Positions 12,836 through 24,950 of a stretch of 64,000 nt of DNA are shown here, piece after piece. Within the stretch, counting starts at the first letter, position 1. Each line of letters starts with the position of its first letter. Source of the DNA: Sisyra terminalis (lineage: Eukaryota > Arthropoda > Insecta > Neuroptera > Sisyridae); NCBI GenBank assembly GCA_958496175.1, contig OY292280.1, positions 1,240,001 to 1,304,000 on the forward strand. Reading direction: 5' to 3'. Under the pieces are notes generated by a model. The model saw only the letters and a list, made by a program, of their open reading frames with translations. It searched no databases and had not been told where the DNA came from. Both the position numbers and the translations under genes were made by a program.

Positions 12836-14262
12836 TCATCCTTATTTACCCTTTAAAACGGAGTGCCCCAAGGCTCCATACTCAGCCCTACCTTGTTCCT
12901 CATAGCTATCAATTATATAGCCGACAATTTTCCGAACCCAATAAAAACCCAATAAGAAGAAGATATAGCCAAACAACTGCTACAAAAAACTCTTCATAAA
13001 TTGGAAAATTGGTCCAACGAAAACGGCTTATACTTTGCCAACGACAAAACTGAAGGGATCATATTCCACCACCAAAAAAAAAGAACCTAGCATCCCTAAA
13101 ATAATGCTCTTCAAGAGAAAAATTCGGTTCCTGAAGAAGGTTAACTTTCTCGGAGTCAGACTGGACCACAAACTCACATGGACAAGCCACCTACGAGCAC
13201 TTAAGGCTGACTGCCTCCGTAGAATGAATCTCCTGAAGGTTCTGAATGGAAGAGGACGTGGAGCAGACATGAATTCCCGACTGTTCCCTACTGATCAGAT
13301 CCAAACTGGATTATGACACTGTAGCTTACGCATCGGCTAGCTATTCCACACTTGGTATTCTGGACCCTGTACACAACCTAGGAATCAGAATCGCCACAGG
13401 AGTCCACCGCACCTGCCCCACCTGGCGAACCTGACCTAACTGTGCGTCGCCAACTCCAAATCCTGAAATATAGCCTAAAAGCCAAAAGCCTGTCCCACCA
13501 TCCAAACCATCAGTTGTGTAAATATTATCCCCAACGAAAGATGTTCCTGACCAAAATTAATAAACCCAAACCTCTCCCTATACAGGTCATTATCCTGGAA
13601 AAGGCACGTAGCATAAAATATCTATACCCCATAAATGAAGAAGGACTCAACAACAATGCCAAAACTGTTGCAAAAATAATTACAGAAACGTGGCAAAAAA
13701 AGTGGGACAAGACACAAAGCCACTTTAGACAGATTAAAGATAAAGTTGGGAAAACAGATTATAAAGGGAACATGAGCAGAACGGACCAAGTGACCCTGAT
13801 TCGCCTAAAAACGGGGCACACCAGGGAAACCCATGACTGGATCCTAAGAGGCGAAGAACAAAAATCTTGTTCCATATGTAGGAGCGTCCTGGATGTTAAC
13901 CATATTCTGGTTGGATGTAACGGGGCTCTATCCAGAAATGGGACGCTGAGATGGGAAGACCTCAGACCATCGTCGCCCATCGCCCTGGATATTTTACAGT
14001 CCCTGAAGAAACCAAATATCAAAATATAATCTGTGATAAGTGAAAAATTTAATCTGTTGTGTAAATCCATTGTGCTCACATATTATTTATATCTCAAATT
14101 TATAGTTTTACTCTAATCTTAATAATTTTAGCTAAATTTCAATGTTCATAGATAAATATCATTACATATTATTAATGTAAAAAACTCACCTATGTAAATA
14201 TATCTAAGGTGCATATGGCCTAAGTTGCTGAGCACCAAAATTTTAAATAAAAAAAAAATAAA
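12836..14262 (+). mobile_element. 5'-truncated, decayed non-LTR retrotransposon (LINE)
   Basis: Opens inside a reverse transcriptase at GVPQGSILSPTLF (from about 12861). The catalytic FADD box is missing: the sequence jumps from the residues after that motif to the later KTLHKLENWS segment, with an in-frame stop. A frameshift in the A run near 13075 leads into FLGVRLDHKLTW, and another near 13290 into LIRSKLDYDTVAYASA. The 3' domain follows at 13442-14029. The tail ends in an A-rich stretch near 14250. It resembles the R1/I/Jockey group of insect LINEs, but the clade was not resolved. The copy cannot be active. Confidence 0.85.
13442..14029 (+). pseudogene. C-terminal part of the LINE ORF2 protein
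   Basis: Longest open stretch of the LINE copy, 195 codons. It holds TLIRLKTGHTRETH and a C-x2-C-x8-H-x4-C knuckle (CSICRS...NHILVGC), the usual zinc-binding 3' end of insect LINE ORF2 proteins. The true reading frame runs in from upstream (EPDLTVRRQL); the apparent start here is not a real start codon. It was once part of a polyprotein and is now separated from the reverse transcriptase by frameshifts. Confidence 0.8.
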
Positions 14263-14344
14263 AAATATTACAATCCAAAGAAAAAAGACTTATATAGAAG
14301 TTCAATTCTGTATTAAAAATTTGAACAAAGTTTGGGCTAACATT

Positions 14345-14455
14345 TTGGCAAATCCGAAAGCTTTTGTTAGCCGACCGCTGTATAAAATTACCTTTGATAA
14401 AGATTAATTTGGTACAGCGATATCTAGCGGTCGGTTAACAAAAGCTCTGAAATTT
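14345..14455. repeat. Short foldback repeat
   Basis: AAAGCTTTTGTTAGCCGACC at 14358 recurs as the reverse complement, GGTCGGTTAACAAAAGCT, at 14430, round a loop of about 50 bp. Possibly a small MITE; no gene. Confidence 0.6.
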
Positions 14456-14681
14456 ACCGACATGTAAGTTTAAAGTTCATCCATATCATTTGAACATCTA
14501 CAAAAAACTTTCTTCTCAATGTTGTTCTATCATCTACGATTCTCATTAATTCACAATAGTAAAAGAAAAAGCTTGAATATCAAAATACGTACGATGGATA
14601 ATCAGGTAAGCAAAAGTAACCATAAATATGTCCTTTATGGGTTCAGATCCAGTTCTAGGCATGTTGAAGTATGTACTACGT

Positions 14682-14902
14682 GGGCTCAAGTGTACTTTAG
14701 CACACCCACAATCTGGCAACGTTGCATTTTCGACTTTTTTTTTAATTTAATTCGCAAATTAATAGGGCTATAATGATAATGTAGTAACAAACGAGAAGAT
14801 TATACCCTATTAATAGTGAATTAACAATTGTGAATTAAATAAAAAACTAAATAAAAATTGCAACGTTGTCAGATTTGATGGTTCTTAAAGGGACATGAGC
14901 CA
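14682..14902. mobile_element. Family A hairpin MITE, degenerate
   Basis: Left end GGGCTCAAGTGTACTTTAGC matches the family. The right end is the variant GGGACATGAGCCA also seen near 44.45 and 45.17 kb. No clear target duplication. It abuts a family B element. Confidence 0.7.
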
Positions 14903-15548
14903 AAATAAGGTTTTTTCACTGACTGAACAGTTATACTGTGTATACAATATATAGAATATATTGCGGTCCAATTTATTTAGTATAATTTAATATAATAATA
15001 TATAAAAATCATACCATAAACATAAATTTCAACAGAAGTTCAAACAAAAATAATTGTGACGTTTTGCCCAGATACGTATTTCGATTGCCAAGCAATCTTC
15101 CTCAGGGGTCATCAAGTAGTTTGGATCGCTCCATAACTCATCACATACCAGTTACGGAGTTAATGACTGAAGAAGATTGCCAGGCTAATGAAATATATAT
15201 CTGGACAATTGTCATTAATACATTATATTTTTGCTTTTGTTTAAATTTGTGTTTATAGTTTACTTTTGTTAATCTCTTGCATAAATTATTTTTTCATTAA
15301 TTTGGGAACCCGGAAATCAATCCGTGATTATTTTGTCAATCATCACAAAGCAGTTACGGAGTGATCAAACTACTTGATGATCGCATTGACAATCGAAGTA
15401 CGTATCTGAGCAATACGTCACAAATATTTTTGTTTGAACTTTTGTTCAAATTTATGTTTATGGTATGATTTTTACATATTATTATATTAAATTATACTAC
15501 ATAAATTGGACCGCAATATATTCCATATATTGTATACACGGGACATGA
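14903..15548. mobile_element. Family B foldback element, full three-module copy
   Basis: Left arm (about 14922-15130) and right arm (about 15355-15541) are inverted repeats sharing ACAGTTATACTGTGTATAC, AATATATTGCGGTCCAATTT and the hairpin motif. The middle module carries a second, different hairpin motif (CTGAAGAAGATTGCC) and GTTACGGAGT. No coding capacity. The same modules recur at 41757-42462. Confidence 0.75.
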
Positions 15549-17218
15549 GCCGTTTTTTTTGTAATGTAATATAAACAAATAATAATAAATTTATTTTTGA
15601 CGTCAAATTACTTCAAATATATTAGAATTTATTTAACGCATTTTTAATAAGTGATATAAATATCAGTTACAACTTCGATAATATATTTATATATATATAA
15701 TTCTTTCTTTATAATGAATAAAATTAATTAACATAATTATTTTCAACATAATTGTGAATTTTTAAATATTCAAAAGTTTTTTTTTACTTTCTTTATACAA
15801 AGCCATCGTATTACGCATGCGGAAAAACTTTGACTTCTGCGCATTCGATTCGATGATTTCTGTGCGGAAAGTTTGCGATTGTGTTCTTTCCACACACTAT
15901 CACGTATGTGAAAAACAAATAACATATTTTAAATTAATCAATGGCTGATTTATAACGTCTTGTTGTAATCGTTAGGTTATTGATTTTGATTTAAAATAGG
16001 AATTTTTTTTTTTGGGGGAAATATGTGCGCAGAAATCGGAAGCTTTTCAATTTTGATACAATTCATATCTTTCCACGTTAATAGAAAATAGGAAAATGGC
16101 AACATTTGATTTATATGCTTAATAATTACAATCGCATTTGTATAAAAAGAAAAAAAATTATGCTCACTAGTGAGAATTGTCTATTTTGGAAAAAAAAATA
16201 GGCATTTTCCTCACAAGTATAACAATGAACTTATTTCGATAATTATTGAATATGTAATATATATATATATTGATTTGTATTTGAGCACACTAACATATTT
16301 CGCAAATACTTTCGTAAAAATTGCAATTAATTGTGTTTAAAATTGTTTTCTAAGCATTTGGTGATAGTAGGCAACTGTAGATTGATTGATTTGTTTCGAT
16401 TTGATTCGTTATAGTACATCTTCACTTGTGCGCAGCTCCCAAAAATCTTACGAATTTGAAATGGCCGTCTCCCAGTTAGCGGCCAAACCGATTTCCAAGA
16501 CTTCCAGAAGCACGTCGTCACAAAAACTGGACAGAAAGGAATTAATACAAAGAGAGAGAGAGAGAGAGAGAGAGGCAGAGAGAGAAAGAGATTAACTAAA
16601 CCGGAACATTCTGGTTCCGATCATTCCTGTGACAATTTCCGTACGTTTGGCAGCGCCAGCTCTTTGCCATTTAGTATCCGGCCACCGAGTCCTTGTCGTC
16701 ATTACTGCAACAAACGTCTTGATCTGTCCGTTATCAAACTGCTTAAATATTTTAATTAACTATCTATTGTGAAAATTTGCATTAGTAACCCTATTACCTA
16801 ATCCAACTACCTATTCTCCCAAATATTTGTCTATAAATGAGCTACATATTAAAATTGCGCAGCATTAAACGCAAATACTGCTTAAACTTATATATGAGCC
16901 ATGACAATGACGTCATATAGTGACATTTCATCAAAAAAAACTGACCAAAAATCAACTATTTCAAGCAAATTTTTAAACTAAACAACAAAATCGGTTTTGC
17001 AATCGTACTATGGGTTTGAGCATTATTAAAATGTAATTTTTGTGCAAAGCACAATTTGCAGAGTTTCTAATAGTTGGATTAGTATTAACGGCTTATTAAT
17101 GCACTTAGGGCGTTGTAAACTCAAACCATTGATGAAATTTGCAACCTCGATTAATATGAACCTGAAAAAAGGAATCCACGATTTTTTTATACCCTTTTAT
17201 CCAGCCAATAATGAGATA
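15549..17218. other. Intergenic stretch; (AG)n microsatellite
   Basis: A pure AG dinucleotide run lies at 16551-16574. The open frame at 16386-16595 just before it (SSQKSYEFEMAVSQLAAKPI) is less AT-rich than its surroundings and could be an exon or untranslated leader, but it has no recognisable domain. Nothing else is supported. Confidence 0.5.
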
Positions 17219-17471
17219 CAGTAAGACCCCCGCTTAACGCAGGGGGTACGTTCCGGAGAGGTAAGTTTCGGACAGGCGAAAGCCCTATAAAAGCAATAAA
17301 AAACATTCTTCTGTTTTCAGCGCTGCGCATTGTAAAAAAAGGAACTAAATTTTTGTATCCATATTGTTATGGGTACCATAACTACATTGCAAAACTGTAA
17401 CTTGTGTAATAATTTGGAAAATTCCAATATTACCGCGCAATAATGGAACAACGATAAGTGGGGTCTTACTG
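17219..17471. mobile_element. pogo/Tigger-like MITE
   Basis: Terminal inverted repeats CAGTAAGACCCCCGCTTA and CAGTAAGACCCCACTTAT (read from the other strand), flanked by TA on both sides, the target duplication of Tc1/mariner/pogo elements. 253 bp, no coding capacity. Confidence 0.8.
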
Positions 17472-17917
17472 TACCACCATATACTAGTTAAGAACCAAAG
17501 ATATAGTTACGACAAATGGAAATAATGGTTCTACCAAATAAAAAGAATGACTACAATTTGACCAGTAGATTTGATCACGTTTTTTGCTATATGGTTTCCC
17601 AAGTTTAAAGAGCCTCAGCACTATAATTCTAGGCTTCGTTAAGGTAATATATAATATTTATACCCTTAGGCTTTTTGTGTTCTCGGGGTTTCTATTATAA
17701 ACCAAGCCAAATGTTGTTCGATTAGTTCAGTACTGGGACCAGAAACTCCCAGCTCTTTTAAATAGAGCGCTACATTCCTACAGAAAGTGAGGAGCAGATT
17801 CTGCCCATCGAAGGGTTCAAAAGTACCCCAAAAGTTTGAAGATGCTTTTTCAAGCCGTAGTGACTGGGAATGAAACCAATAACTATAAACATCAATTTTG
17901 ATACAAATATATTTTCC

Positions 17918-18265
17918 ATATACGTTTTTCGATTGCCAAACAATCATCCTCAGTGGTCATCAAGTAGTATAATTGTTATACAAAAATGTAATTACTAAAA
18001 TACGAATTACGAATTGATTCAATATTTATAGTTCACTTTTAGTGAACTATGTTTCATAAAATTAACTGGCAGTATATTTTTAAATATATCTTAATTATGT
18101 TAATCATCTCTATATTAATTTAAATAATAAGTAAACTATAAATATTGAATCAATGTTCAATTTAATGTGTTAATTCGTCACATAGCGATTATACTACTTG
18201 ATGACCACTGAGGATGATTGCTTGGCAATCGAAATACATATCTGGGCAATACATCATACACACAA
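17918..18265. repeat. Family B fragments in inverted orientation
   Basis: 17918-17975 carries the reverse complement of the hairpin motif (TTTCGATTGCC, AAGTAGT), and 18181-18265 carries it forward (CTGAGGA, T, GATTGC, TTG, GCAATC, GAAA). The middle is AT-rich and unrelated to full copies. Confidence 0.65.
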
Positions 18266-18355
18266 TTGCTTCAATATTGTATGAAAATTGATGTTTATAT
18301 TTCATATAATTTTATTGCAATTTGTAGTCATAAAATACATTGTTCAGGTTTTTTT

Positions 18356-18730
18356 GGATCAATTTAATTTATTGTTTATCAATTCCGCTACGTTTCGTCA
18401 TACATTGTGACTTCCTCAGGCATCTAATACATAAAAATATTATAAACATACATAAACATGAAAAGGATAATTGAAAAAATAAATAAAATCAAAATTAACA
18501 CAAATGACAGTTCCATTATTGCAACAAAAGTTCTAATAATTAAATAAATAAACATTAGAGTCAATTAGCCCACCAATGATTACAGGTTAGTATCGTTAAG
18601 ATACGTTATAACAAATAGGATGTTATAAATATTGTATTATAATATTTTTTAAATTCGATAGGAAGTCACGATACGTGACGAAACGTTGCGCAATTGAAAA
18701 ACAATAAATTTAATTGATTTGAGGAGATCT
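18356..18730. repeat. Family E foldback, copy 1
   Basis: Left arm, reversed, reads CTGAGGA, A, GTCA, loop, TGAC, GAAACGTAGCGG. The right arm reads AGGA, A, GTCAC, GATAC, GTGAC, GAAACGTTGCGC. Both continue into an AACAATAAATT-type tail. The arms are diverged inverted repeats about 250 bp apart. Confidence 0.65.
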
Positions 18731-18901
18731 GAGGATGATATATTATTTATAGTAATATTCAACTAATAGTCTATTAGTAAATATTTATATTTTGTGATTG
18801 ATTGACCAAAAAAAAAATAGAAAAATAACCACGGATACCTTTTTAGAAGCAGTAAAAGTTAGTTAATATATTAGCTGAATCGATTTTGCTAATTTCGACA
18901 A

Positions 18902-19705
18902 TTAGTTGAGTTGGTAAAAAACGCCCCGCATATTGGTAATGATTTGTGAAGAGAAATAAAAAACATACTCGTCTTTGGAAGGGTATTTGGCTGCGTAGAT
19001 TTTATTGCAAGTTCGTCCACATCCTGGACAGTACCAGTAGCTCAAGACTCCGATTGATACCCCAAAAAGAACATTTGGAATGATCAACGATAGTACCAAA
19101 TGTCTGAGATTGTCATCCCAACTGTATCTGGCGACAACTGTTTCCGGATACGTTCGACTATAGTAGCATGGGAATGGTTTTCGCATGTTTCCGTAACTGT
19201 ATTTTTTCGCGAATTCCGAACAATTAACACGAGGAGGATATCCACATCCTTCCGTATTGACGAAGAATTTCGTTTCGCCGACGTCCCAAGTAACGGTATC
19301 GAGATCTCGGTCACCCCATTCACTGAACGGGGTGCGGGAGTAGTTGACGAGAATTTGGTGGCACCGGATCGCGGCGTTGGTGCACCCTTCCCGACAGGAC
19401 GACCAGGAGCAGTTGCGGAGCCCCTCGGCGTAGACGTGCTCAACGGAAATGCACGTGACCGGTTCTGGTTCGTAGTTGGCCAGAATAGTTGTAATAGCCG
19501 GATCGACTACAAACGGTATTAGGAACATAAACGCGAACACTGACAACACCGCCGTAGTTCCCAAGCACAGAGATGTGTAAAACTTGGCTTTCTCTACCAA
19601 TGAAATCATGATGGCCTCTTGTGAGGTACCCAGCATCTGCGGACTTTTGGGCGACGCGGGTCTGGCATCCGGGTCGCCCTCACTCACGCCCTCCTGCGCC
19701 CCCAT
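18902..19705 (-). CDS. TipE-family sodium-channel auxiliary subunit (Teh1/Teh2 type)
   Basis: TipE-family proteins are two-pass membrane subunits that raise expression and tune gating of the Para voltage-gated sodium channel. This frame codes 267 residues: cytoplasmic N-terminus, membrane helix at about 44-68 (FMFLIPFVVDPAI), extracellular loop with NCSWSSCREGC and EGCGYPPRVNCSEF plus N-glycosylation sites, and a second helix at about 212-236. The start ATG at 19705 begins MGAQEG. The 3' end is uncertain: a strong donor (GA then GTATGT, exon end 18969) follows PSKD, so the last 22 codons as read here may be intron, with another C-terminal exon at lower coordinates. It lies tail-to-head with the next gene on the same strand. 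Teh1 and Teh2 cannot be told apart by eye. Confidence 0.88.
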   Translation of the reverse strand: MGAQEGVSEGDPDARPASPKSPQMLGTSQEAIMISLVEKAKFYTSLCLGTTAVLSVFAFMFLIPFVVDPAITTILANYEPEPVTCISVEHVYAEGLRNCSWSSCREGCTNAAIRCHQILVNYSRTPFSEWGDRDLDTVTWDVGETKFFVNTEGCGYPPRVNCSEFAKKYSYGNMRKPFPCYYSRTYPETVVARYSWDDNLRHLVLSLIIPNVLFGVSIGVLSYWYCPGCGRTCNKIYAAKYPSKDEYVFYFSSQIITNMRGVFYQLN

Positions 19706-20263
19706 TATTATTGTCGACTCGTCCGAATCAATGATGACGCCGAACTAAAAGCGAACCAACGAAAAATGTGCCTCTCCCCTCTAAAAAAGGAACCTTCCCA
19801 ATCTGTCGAACTAATTAACTAATCCGCGGACCAGTCTATGAAAAATGAAACTACGCGTTTTTAATTGCACTTTAATCAAAATTAATTAGTCGCGTTAACT
19901 ATATCCTCAATTTGCAACTATCTGTTTAAATTTATTTGCACTACGGAACGAGAAAATTCACCTAAAAATTCAGTAATTACATTTAGATTAATATTAGTTA
20001 TGGGTTTCCACGCGTTCCGCTCCTGAATGACGATTTGAAAACCGGAAAGCATTTCGCGTTTTTCTTTTCAATGTTGAGTGTCGACTCGTAGGCTTTTCCG
20101 AGAAACGGATTACATTGTTTGAAGATGTCGAATTTGCCGCCTCTTGGTCTTTGGAAGAAAGTAAAACAGTTCACCGTACTATAATACAGTTGAAAGGGGT
20201 CAAAAGATCAAGTATATGTGCAGTAGGCGAGAAAAGCTGCGTGCGAGTTTTGGCGTTAGGCGT

Positions 20264-20269
20264 TTTATT
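20264..20269 (-). promoter_or_regulatory. Candidate poly(A) signal of the Teh3/Teh4-type gene
   Basis: AATAAA on the minus strand, about 175 bases past the stop of the gene at 20442-21800. Confidence 0.45.
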
Positions 20270-20441
20270 TTATAGGTTACACTCAATCGTCATCTCGTGT
20301 CGAGAATGTGCCTTCTCGATGTGCTGGACTTTCTTGCAGGAGTGGAATGCCTAAAACACAAAAAAAGAACCAAATCAATGGGTTGTAAGTCGAAACAGAC
20401 CAGGGTCACCTGGCCACCTGGTCACCCTTACGTGACGGATC

Positions 20442-21800
20442 TCAAAGTGCCATGACATTGTCGCCCCCGCCGCCACCGTCGGCTAAATTATTAGCCGACG
20501 TATTTCGGTCGGACGGCAAAATCGTGTTAGCACCTGGACATCCGCTAAATCGCATTTTGGCATCGTCGCCAACCACTACAGTTTTCTGACACAAAAGCAA
20601 TGTGAAACATGAAACAATGAAAAGTACTAGCGGCAATAAAGAGGCAATGAGAAACTGGCGATAAGTGGTCTTTAAATCGAAACGGGCCACCACTAAATCC
20701 GTATCGGACGCTGCATAAAAACAAGGAAATCTGGCCCGAGCGTTATGATCCGTGCCATCCTTTCCATACTCCCGCAGGAACTCCTTACACTCATCCATCA
20801 GGGTGTTCACGCACCCTTCCATATTAATCATTAGTCGACTATCATTAGCGATCAGTAGATCCATTTCTGGAGGTGCAATATGTCTAGTGGCGTCCAAAGG
20901 AACCGGATTAGTAACACTCAAATATGATAGATAAGTAAAATTAGTCAAATCACTAAGAATGTTGTTCTCCAGAAGTGATCCATTGATGCAATCCAAAGCT
21001 ACAACTCCTGCAGTTGTATTGACAATATTGTAGCAAGACGCCATCATTATGTTAGCCGAAGAATCATTCCAGATTTCCATACTTGACTCCATATCCAAAG
21101 CTCTTTGACACTGAGATAGATACACTTTGTCACCGCTTAAAAGGATCACATTCTTATTGCGAGTAGGGATATCAACACATCTTCGATCACAATTATAAGG
21201 GGTTAAAATTCTTCGACAAGTTCCACGATTACAACTAAACAAACCATCAATTTCTATACAAGTTATTTTTCCTCGTCTCCCAGAACACTTAAGAGGTTGA
21301 TCGGTGTCTTTGAAGATACACTCAAAGGCGTCGGTGATATTGATGCACATACCACGTGTACAGTTGAAGGTTCCAGTTAGGTTCTTGCATTCATCTGCGA
21401 TGCATCTATTTCGCTTGGCATTTTCCTGGTCGATTCCATAACAAGTTTTATTGGCAGTATTCGTACAGTTGGCCAGAATGATGTTGGAACCATTTCGGCG
21501 TAGGTTTACATAGATTTGGATGCAAGCTCCGGAGGTTTTTGAAAGGCACCACTCACCACATGAACCCCAATCGCAGGTATCCTGGTTGATAGCTCGGGTG
21601 GTTGTACACATTGCGGGTACCTCGGCGATTCCTGATTGAAACGCCCGGATTGACGGCATATAAATGGCAACCGTAAGATACACAAGAGCCACACTACTCA
21701 AAACTGCCGTCATCTGGCATATGCATATTGTCCCACAAATACGATTATCCTGTGGAGGAATTAATAGATCCTCGATGGGTACTGGTTTTTGTTTCGGCAT
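20442..21800 (-). CDS. TipE-family subunit with enlarged cysteine-rich loop (Teh3/Teh4 type)
   Basis: Single coding exon of 452 residues. A short cytoplasmic N-terminus leads to helix 1 at about 28-52 (MTAVLSSVALVYLTVAIY). A long extracellular loop follows, with CDWGSCGEWCLSKTSGAC in the place of the family's NCSWSSCREGC. The loop has an insert of repeated cysteine pairs (CTRGMC, CNRGTC, CDRRC) of EGF-like spacing and many N-glycosylation sites. The distal part has MEGCVNTLMDECKEF and FPCFYA, then helix 2 at about 393-416. The C-terminus is glycine-rich. Family members with an enlarged loop are Teh3 and Teh4 in flies; which one this is was not resolved. It is expected to act with the Para channel, like its neighbours. 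Confidence 0.9.
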   Translation of the reverse strand: MPKQKPVPIEDLLIPPQDNRICGTICICQMTAVLSSVALVYLTVAIYMPSIRAFQSGIAEVPAMCTTTRAINQDTCDWGSCGEWCLSKTSGACIQIYVNLRRNGSNIILANCTNTANKTCYGIDQENAKRNRCIADECKNLTGTFNCTRGMCINITDAFECIFKDTDQPLKCSGRRGKITCIEIDGLFSCNRGTCRRILTPYNCDRRCVDIPTRNKNVILLSGDKVYLSQCQRALDMESSMEIWNDSSANIMMASCYNIVNTTAGVVALDCINGSLLENNILSDLTNFTYLSYLSVTNPVPLDATRHIAPPEMDLLIANDSRLMINMEGCVNTLMDECKEFLREYGKDGTDHNARARFPCFYAASDTDLVVARFDLKTTYRQFLIASLLPLVLFIVSCFTLLLCQKTVVVGDDAKMRFSGCPGANTILPSDRNTSANNLADGGGGGDNVMAL

Positions 21801-24690
21801 CTTGTCTCAACTGTTTTTCTAGCTCAATTTAATCGATACCCCAAATTCACAAAGCGCTCAAAAATTCAATCCACAATCCACACATTCTAATTGATTTATT
21901 TTTCGATCTAAAACTGGTAAAACCACCCCCAATTTGTTAGCAGTGTAAATTTTTTCTTTGAACATGAAATTTTTGGGGCTTTTCCAAAAAAAAAAATAAC
22001 AGCTTTTATACGAAGTGAGCTTTTGGAATAGACCGAATGGCGCTGGGGGTTGAATGTTGCGTTGACGCGAACGATTTCAACCCTTGTTTGCGGAAAAGCT
22101 CGAACCCACCACGTTCAATCAATACTTGAAAGTAGTGACGTCATCGACACAAGTAGCATTGCGGCGATAAATTTGAAAATTTGTGCGAAAAAAAAGCGCA
22201 ACGGTTAAATAACAAAACAAAACAACACCGACGTGAAACTATCAACACAGCCACATAACAATTGAATGTTGCCAATAATTGAAATGAATATTGAAATTAT
22301 TGCACCGTTTATACTATCAACTACAGCAAACTGAAATTGGACTCATTCGAAAAGAAAAATTATATGTAAAATGCAAATGAAACTTTTTGTTAGGTCATTT
22401 TTTTTTAGGTTCATTAATTGTTTTGGGGGGCCAGAAAATTTTTTATTTTAATTGGTTGATTCAATTGTCTTTTTAAGTGTTTGTTTTTTGTTTAATTGTG
22501 TTCATTTGTTTTTTGTACATATGACCAATTTAATATGAAGTTGAGGTTATATTTTGCTGAGTTGGCAATTGAAATGTAATTTAATCCCTCGAGGGAAATT
22601 AAATAAGGGAAATTGGAATTAACAACGTGAAAATATCATGAAAAATGAGACTAATTGATGAAAAAAATATTGCGATATACTGCGGGAAAAACAACCAGCG
22701 GTAACCAACAACAACAAATCTACAAAACGTCAAAAAGCTCATCGAGCAAACAACGCTTACCTCGAGCGCTCAATTGTTTTGTTTGTGTTTTATTTTTTGG
22801 TAGAGCTTTTGGGGAAAAATCCGGCGCCCATTAGCGACTTGGTTCCGTGGAAATTTCAGATAATTCACAGCCGTCCGATTTTCACATGGAGATGTGATCA
22901 TTCTAGAAAATTTCGATGTGTTCCATTGTAGAAAGCTCCGAAAGCTCTGAATATAACTTCGTGCCGCACTCGCAGCTCTTCGATCAATAGCCGAACCAAG
23001 TTCAAGCTTTCTTCAGTTACGTAAATTTTTTAAGAAAAACTATTTTTTGTTGACGAAAAACTGTAAAAAAAATGAAAATAAAACAAAATTAGAAACATTT
23101 TTTTGAATGTTGAATGTTTCAATTAATGAATTTGATCCGTTAATTGTTCGTTATTGTTTATTTGAGTTTCATTTGTTTGATGGAATGCGTGGATCCAATT
23201 AAGAACGTTACTCGAATTGTTATTCATTTGTTTAAATAATTTGGCGAGTGTCGCGTTTGCGTGATTGTTCATTTGTTTGACTAGGAGTTTTTCGTGTGAG
23301 CTGCTCGGAAAATTGTTGAATACATTTTAAGTTACGACCGAGCGTGTGACAAATGTTCAAGCAATTCATAAATGATGGAAAAATGATCCAACGAGGAAAA
23401 TAAATCAACAAAGGGGAAGGCAAAACGAAAAATTCCTCCACCGGGAAAATCCCCAGAAATTTTCGTGATTGTGTGCTGTGTGTGAGATATTTATAACTGT
23501 TGGACGGTTTTTTTTTTCTATAAATACTAATAATAATCGAATAAATAAAATAGTAATATGTTATCGATTTTCCGCCACAGGAACACATACAAGGGTATTT
23601 TCCTCAGTGGAAAACTCTTCTATATACTGTACTTATGACAATTGGGTGCTAGAATTAATTGATTTTTCCATATCAGTTGTTCATTTCGTTCCGTTTTCCA
23701 TTGATTCAAACGGCAGGAAACCACGAAAATTTCTCGCAGTGATTTTCATTTTCCACGCTAGCCAGTTTTTCCTAGTCAAAATTGAACCTTAACACGAGAA
23801 AAAAAACCGTCCATGAAAATCCAAAACAATTGGCTTTCCAACGAAACCAAATCCTCACACATCAAAGTACAAAACGCGAAATGTTCATCACATTATCGAA
23901 TCCATTTTCGATAGTCTATTTACGGTAAGTAATTTTCTTGCACCAATTTTCCAAAAACAATTTCCATCTTCTAATTGTGATTTCTTTTCTTCTCTACTAT
24001 TTCCTTCAAACGTGCGGAAAAACGACCGAATTTCAATACAGAAATAACTGGTGTGACTTATCATTTTGCTCATTTTCTTAGTCGCTATTGTTCGGAAAAA
24101 CAGCATGAAAATTCCATCGTTATTATCATCATTTTGAAAAAAATGCTTTTGGGCGCCACAATCGCTTGATTTACACCTCCAACTTCCTTTGTTCTTTCTT
24201 TAAAAAAAAATAAATAAAAGGTCTAATAATTTGGACATTTTCAATGAGGGTTGGTATTTTTCCATTTTTCCATTTTCCTTGTTTTTTGTCGTTCAAGTAA
24301 TAACCAGTTTTACAGCATGCTTAGTTTGAAAGCTTCAACTTTCACACGCATTGCAGATAGAATAACAAAAATTTAGTCAGAGACGTGTTTTACGTTTTCA
24401 ACTCATTACACAACACGTCTCGCTCATTTCGAACACTTACGGCTTAACTTAACCCCTTGCTATTCATACTTCATTTATTAGTATTGACCAATTTATTTTT
24501 GATTGCCATACAAATCTTGACCCATATAATGTGAGAAAAAAATTTTCAGTGAATTAATTCCCATATAAATAACGAATTTTCAGTCGGCGCCAAACTATCA
24601 ATCTAATGACTTAATCATGTAAAACATTAGCCAACTGAAAATCAGTTTCACAACTTGTTTTGGCTACTTTTGAAGTCATAATTTATAGCC
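21801..24690. other. Intergenic region between divergent TipE-family genes, upstream half
   Basis: The minus-strand Teh genes and the plus-strand tipE point away from each other, so this stretch probably holds their promoters and leaders. Its complexity near 22.0-24.1 kb is higher than in the repeat-rich regions and no known repeat is seen there. I can assign no specific sites. Confidence 0.4.
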
Positions 24691-24695
24691 TTATA

Positions 24696-24815
24696 GCCTG
24701 GTGGTCGAGTGATCTCGGCGATTGCTCCACCTGGTATCGATGTCGGTATCGATTCTCGTATCAAGCAAATTTTCGATATTTTTCGATTTTTACTAACCCT
24801 AGAGTCGCAAAAGAC
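24696..24815 (+). repeat. tRNA-derived SINE copy
   Basis: GCCTGGTGGTCGAGTGATC matches the A-box region and GGTATCGATTCTCGTATC the B-box region of the family, followed by the shared CAAATTTTCGATATTTTTCG and AACCCTAGAGTCGC segment. Confidence 0.6.
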
Positions 24816-24891
24816 AACCAAAAAAAAACTTCTTTTTGCGCAACGTGAGAGGGTAAAATAATAAATGGTGTTACAAATTTTGTAGAGGAAA

Positions 24892-24950
24892 TGGTTCAAG
24901 TGTACTTTAGCACACCCACAATCTGGCAACGTTGCACTTTATATTTTGTT
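24892..24950 (+). repeat. Family A fragment (left end)
   Basis: GGTTCAAGTGTACTTTAGC followed by ACACCCACAATCTGGCAACG, then diverges. A second TTGGCTCAAGTGTACTG lies at 25020 in the same orientation. Confidence 0.6.

Noticed and set aside
14922..15541. Recurrent spaced repeats that might suggest a CRISPR-like array
   Set aside because: The repeats are inverted, dispersed and carried by a eukaryotic element; there are no regular spacers and the genome is animal.
19084..19522. Open frames of 119 and 140 codons overlapping the Teh1/Teh2-type gene
   Set aside because: Other-frame shadows of the real coding sequence, without family motifs.
23232..23792. Overlapping frames of 118 and 107 codons on opposite strands
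   Set aside because: Low-complexity translations without domains or matching splice signals; most likely chance frames in intergenic DNA.
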